Shown one piece after another: positions 59,599 through 64,000 of a DNA stretch of 64,000 bases (its first letter is position 1; the number at the start of each line of letters is the position of its first letter). The stretch is from Liolophura sinensis (lineage: Eukaryota > Mollusca > Polyplacophora > Chitonida > Chitonidae). The position numbers and the translations under genes are program-made. Where the stretch lies: assembly GCF_032854445.1 (NCBI RefSeq), contig NC_088301.1, forward strand, positions 22,313,808 to 22,377,807, in the 5' to 3' direction. Below the pieces are notes generated by a model, which worked only from the letters and a program-made list of their open reading frames with translations, was not told where the DNA came from and did no database searches.

Positions 59599-62349
59599 AT
59601 GACGGCCACGCCGGATCGGCCGCAAAGACAGCCGATGGACTCCATAGACGAAAGACTTATCCTAAACGTGGGAGGGGTCCGTCACGAGACGCACGTGTCC
59701 ACGTTACGCAACGTTCCCAGCACACGCCTTTCGCGCCTCTCCGAGACACACGTGCAGTCGCGCCAACAAGAGGAGTACTTCTTTGATCGCCACCCAGCCG
59801 TCTTTAACTCCGTCATCGACTTCTACCGAACAGGTGAGTTGTTCGAATGAGAATGGTTATCTGTAAGACACAGGCATTGAAATGGTTACATGCAAATCAT
59901 GGTTACCTGTAAAACACCGTCAACGTACTATCTGCAACCATGTTTGTGTTTGAGGAACGATTTTTAGTAATAATATTTGTGTTCAATGATCAGCGTCTTT
60001 TTTTATAATCTCAGAAAGTGCCGACATTATCTGTGTTTGGACAAAACCGTATGTGGAAGAATGCATTTTTGTGTTTTGGCGTTACTGCGTTACTGGAATC
60101 AAGCGGTTTTGCCTTGACGATAGAATATTCTATGGAAATAAGTCGCTTACAATATATACACCTCAGATGAAGAGCATGCAGCTTGGCAGGACAGCCTACC
60201 ACTGGTTATATCTGGCCACAGATTATTGGTGGAATATCACGTAACAGATCATTTTGGTAAAACGCCAGTAAAACGCAGGCCAATATGCATGTGCCTGTTT
60301 ACAACAGCCAGCGTACAGCTGTAACGGTTGTCGATCGAACGGTGGATATTTGGGGAATTATTGGCCAAAATAACTAGCACCTTAATTTCATAATCATAAA
60401 CCATGATGTGGTTTTAATTGTGACATCTAATGTCAATGGGAAAACCTCCTGTCTAGGCCCATCTGTTAGTATTAGACTGTCATTTATTGGAAATATCTTA
60501 AATGTATGTATGTAGGCCGACACCAACTTTTTGTGATCGTTAATCAAAGCTAGTGTGTAGGAGCAACATCTTAAAACCACGGACCTATATATTAACTTCA
60601 CTTCAACGGACCGACTTTCGCTGACCTCAAATGCGTCCAGTGACTGAGCCGGATGCCAGTTCATGTCTAACAGAGATGCTATCTGATGTTCGTGGAATGC
60701 TGCTGCGCTGATTGTGGGCGTAATATTTAATTGAGGCGTTTCAAACACTCAGCAAGGCACACTTAATTATTAAAGGTTCTGCCTCACTGATCGTTACCCA
60801 TGGACTGATCACAGAGAAAAATCTGCATTCGTCTTTTTTTTTATATATATATATAGCCATCAATACGAACTCGGGAGTACAACTATATTACCCAACAGCT
60901 TAGACGCATAAGTTTATATAGCACAACCTGTGTATATGGCTAATTATTTTGCAAATGTGTACATAACTAAACTGTTTAAAAGAACATTCACATACATTTA
61001 TTTCCATTTGCAGAGTTTAAGAGTGACAAACTCACATTTTACATCTCAATTGAGGTGTGCTCCAAACGTTTAATCTATAATATTGAGAGGATACACCGCA
61101 TATTTATCGTAAAAATCCATACTCACTAATCGAATCGGTATATACCGCTCAAATATCCAGAAGAGATACTTCAAAACTGAAGACTCGAGCATGTACTATT
61201 TACAGTGTTAAAATGATTCCAAGTTTTGAACAACTTATATAATGCGACTCACGATATGACTTTTAGGAACTTTAAAACTGACTTTGACGAAGCTGGTATT
61301 TTGTGAAAGGTAATTTTTTGTGTCATCTTAAATCAGTAAGAAATATTCGATTAGATTTGCGCTGATGGCTTATGTCCATGCCCAGCACTTCCGGTATAGT
61401 CTCTTTAAGACTGATGCGTGTTGTGTTCACGTAGGAACGTTGAAACTGAGTGATGTGTGTCAGTTGGCAGTGTCAGTAGGATAATACAACCTGTTTATTT
61501 TTGTACACCAATATTTTGTTAGGTAAAGAAAATGTCGAACAATCAGTTTTTAGTCTTTTGGGTGAAAAACACCAAAAAATGTTTCAGCTTCTTGTATCAT
61601 ACTATTGTAGCTGGCATATTCAGTGAGAAGTCATACGCCTAATAGCTCAACCTCACGGTGTTATCATCATGCTCTAATAAGTCGATTGTTCGGCGATCAA
61701 TAATTCTGATCGAATTCATTTTGTTGCGGGGATTTGAATTACTTAGGATGATCAGTTACCATATTTCCACAGCGGTCTTGATCAGCCAATGAGGGCTTTG
61801 TCAATATCCTGGAATTACTTAACCCGCCATTATAACATCAGACTCAGTCGTACGCAACTCTCTTTAAGCTTCGAGTTCAGTCATCGAACTGGGAACAAAA
61901 CCGCATTATGGACCGAGATGGGTCGAACATAAACTGCCGTTGTAACGACTTACATAACGGTAAATAGACATGGAGCTCCGAATGATCAGAAAAGAGTTCA
62001 TCTAGTTTGAACTGAGACCCATAATTTCTAGTTGGAATAAATTGGAGGAATAAATGTTTGCTGATGTTAGATTGTCCTTCTAGGTGAACTGCATGTACCG
62101 CTGGACGTTTGCGGGGCGGTGGTCAAAAGGGAACTGGACTTTTGGCAAATTGATGAGTTTCAAATCCGAGCGTGTTGCTGGCGCCATTACCGCGTGTACA
62201 TCGACAACCAGCGCATACTGGAGGCGTACAACACGAACCTGGGCATCGAACACGACGACTGCAGCTTGGACGACCTGACCGGCTGGAAGAGGTTCCAGAT
62301 GAAAGTGTGGATCCTCCTGGATCACCCGCGCTCCTCTCGTGCCGCCATG
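59599..62349 (+). CDS. Voltage-gated potassium channel, Kv3/Shaw type, T1 domain (5' part of gene)
   Basis: Two exons: 59599-59833 (donor GTGAGT) and 62084-62349 (acceptor TTCTAG, donor GTGAGC), joined through a split Gly codon; 166 residues, then the gene leaves the window. The start ATG gives [10 protein letters not shown]; a second ATG (59635) is possible. The T1 tetramerisation domain shows [35 protein letters not shown] and [20 protein letters not shown]. The zinc site HX5CX20CC is intact, which excludes the Shaker class, and CCWRHYR with SSRAA before S1 is typical of Kv3/Shaw. T1 sits on the cytoplasmic face and sets subunit matching. S1-S6, pore and C-terminus are not present, so channel type beyond this is inferred. 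Confidence 0.92.
59834..62083. other. Kv gene intron 1
   Basis: AT-rich and non-coding. Short (AT)n stretch at 60842-60855. No mobile element recognised. Confidence 0.5.
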
Positions 62350-63768
62350 GTGAGCTCAGATTTTGACATAACTGTTTATAACTATAGGTTTTGTCTAGTA
62401 AATGCTAAAGTGAGCGCACGGATCATGGATAGTATTAATGGCCAGTTCATCAAGAGCGAAACTTCGGCGGAGAATATCGTAGAGTGTTTTAGCTTATATC
62501 GAGAGAAACGTGCCAGGAAAAGCTATAGCTTATTGTATCAGCCAGCAGAAAACGAACCATCTGCATTTGATAAAGCAGATATTTGCAATATTCATGAAAT
62601 CAATCTACACTCAATCTCAGTATCAATAGTTAATAACTCCTTCGGCGGCGGCAGTGAGTTGGCAGATATACAAAGCCAACAGTTTTTTGGGCAAGTCTCC
62701 TTTTCAAACTAACATTTGATGTCAGGTGAGCTGGTTAAACAATGGAGGTATTCGGGAGTTTGCTGAATTGATCATTATTCCCTTGCAATGTGGGAGTAAT
62801 ATCTTTTAGTTTGCTCACAAAACGTCTCGTAGACTGGAAATGAACAATGGGTTACAAAGCTTGAACCTGATCTACTCTACACAAGAAAGGTTCTTCATTA
62901 CCATGTTAAGCAACTTAGGCCTAAGTCTTTACTTTCTCATTAATTTTTAAAATAAAGTACATGTAAGTCTTTACTACCTCGTTAATTTTTTAATGTAAGG
63001 TAGATTCGGGAAATTCAAAACCTAATTAATTACACAGCCCAGCTACCCGTTAATAAGGCTTAGCAAATAATTATTATAATCGTATTATTGAATTGAACCA
63101 TCGGACCAAGAACTCAGCATCAAGCTGATTTTCACAATTTAGGTTTATAGCCAAATAAGTCACCATTACATGAACCAGCGGAGTTATATTGTATATGGCC
63201 ATTGAATTTCGCTAAACGCTATAATGTGCGGTGCTATGGGTTATGTCAATCGAAACATGGATAGGGCAAGCTTTTCGCATGACGGTCAATTATGTTGCGC
63301 CCGCGGCGACGTCACGTGGGACAAAATGAGCAATCACGAGATGGTACTGTGGGTTAACACACAACACTCTCAAAGCCGGTAATGGATTATATGTTATTGT
63401 CATATAGCAAATTACACCTGTCCAGGGCATGAACCGACCGCGTGTAAGCTCAGCTTTCGTGTCACACCGACTCTTGAAGCTGATACATCACAGGGGTATT
63501 ATAGCATGTACACTAAAAATATGATACAGGGCAACTCTCGTGGGGTTGATAGAGAATAACGCGTGGCAGTGCGTCCCCTCCACGAACACGAAGGCCTTGT
63601 GGACATAAATATAATCACGTGGAGTAAGCCAAAAATGTAGGTTCCCAATGCTCCAAACAAAAGATCGTTCATCAAATCGAAATAAAGTGGGTTATCCAGT
63701 TAGACGCACATACAGGACTGCGGTAAACGTTGATATCGGGGTCCATTATTCAGAATCATATGGGCATT
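62350..63768. other. Start of Kv intron 2 and beyond
   Basis: The exon 2 frame stays open for 120 further codons past the donor (to a TAA at 62710-62712) with a non-repetitive, hydrophilic sequence. This is either chance or a retained-intron isoform. No S1 exon is seen up to 63768. Confidence 0.4.
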
Positions 63769-64000
63769 TAAGTCAGGCTGTACAAGTTCAGTGGTATTGA
63801 GTCCTAGGAATAGCTAAGTCAGGCTGTATACGTTCAGTGGTATTGGTGCATAGGAACAGCTAAGTTAGACTGTATACGTTCAATGGTATTGGTGCCTAGG
63901 AAGAGTTAAGTCAGACTGTACATGTTCTATGGTATTAGGGCCTAGGAACAAGGAACAACTAAGTCAGGCTGTATACGTTCAGTGGTATTGGTGCCTAGGA
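63769..64000. repeat. 46-bp tandem repeat running off the window
   Basis: Units contain TAAGTCAGGCTGTATACGTT and CAGTGGTATTGGTGCCTAGG; starts at 63769, 63815, 63861, 63907 and 63960. The fourth unit carries a 7-bp insertion. The array continues past the right edge. Confidence 0.9.

Overview
The window is eukaryotic nuclear DNA: split genes with GT-AG introns, tRNA-derived SINEs, decayed non-LTR and other retroelements, MITE-like elements and many minisatellites. The protein sequences and the abundant 5'-GGGGGCCTCCGTGG.. SINE (tail GGTGTTTTACGCC) fit a lophotrochozoan, most likely a mollusc; I cannot name the species from sequence alone.

Layout. 1-9.8 kb is gene-poor: a 43-bp array (260-735), a MITE pair (1552-1777, 3034-3262), a large 43/44-bp array (about 5253-7215) and a (TA)n tract (7555-7653). 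9850-16830 (minus) is a two-exon gene for a 1178-residue protein with a C-terminal kinase domain and an 11-residue TQ-ladder; a TATA box lies upstream. 19203-33472 (minus) is a complete 11-exon CHID1 (GH18 chitinase-domain protein, 392 aa), with introns full of repeats. 35173-45280 (plus) is a complete 7-exon PPP1R8/NIPP1 gene (338 aa), head to head with CHID1. 45.3-59.5 kb is intergenic: SINEs, a decayed GIPMG-type reverse transcriptase (48.96-49.58 kb), a 36-copy 51-bp array open on both strands (54.35-56.19 kb) and a frameshifted LINE (56.85-58.43 kb). 59599-62349 (plus) holds the first two coding exons of a Kv3/Shaw-type potassium channel, whose membrane part lies outside the window. A 46-bp array runs off the right end.

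The main novelty is a recurring type of repeat: exon-intron junctions copied in tandem together with their splice sites. In CHID1 the end of exon 5 plus its 5' splice site is a 54-bp unit repeated about 18 more times inside intron 5. In NIPP1 the end of exon 6 plus its donor is a roughly 50-bp unit repeated about 10 times in intron 6, later split by a TIR element. NIPP1 intron 2 also has a tandem duplication carrying a dead copy of the exon 3 acceptor and exon start. The genes themselves (kinase, CHID1, NIPP1, Kv channel) show no functional connection; they share only the neighbourhood and its repeat biology.
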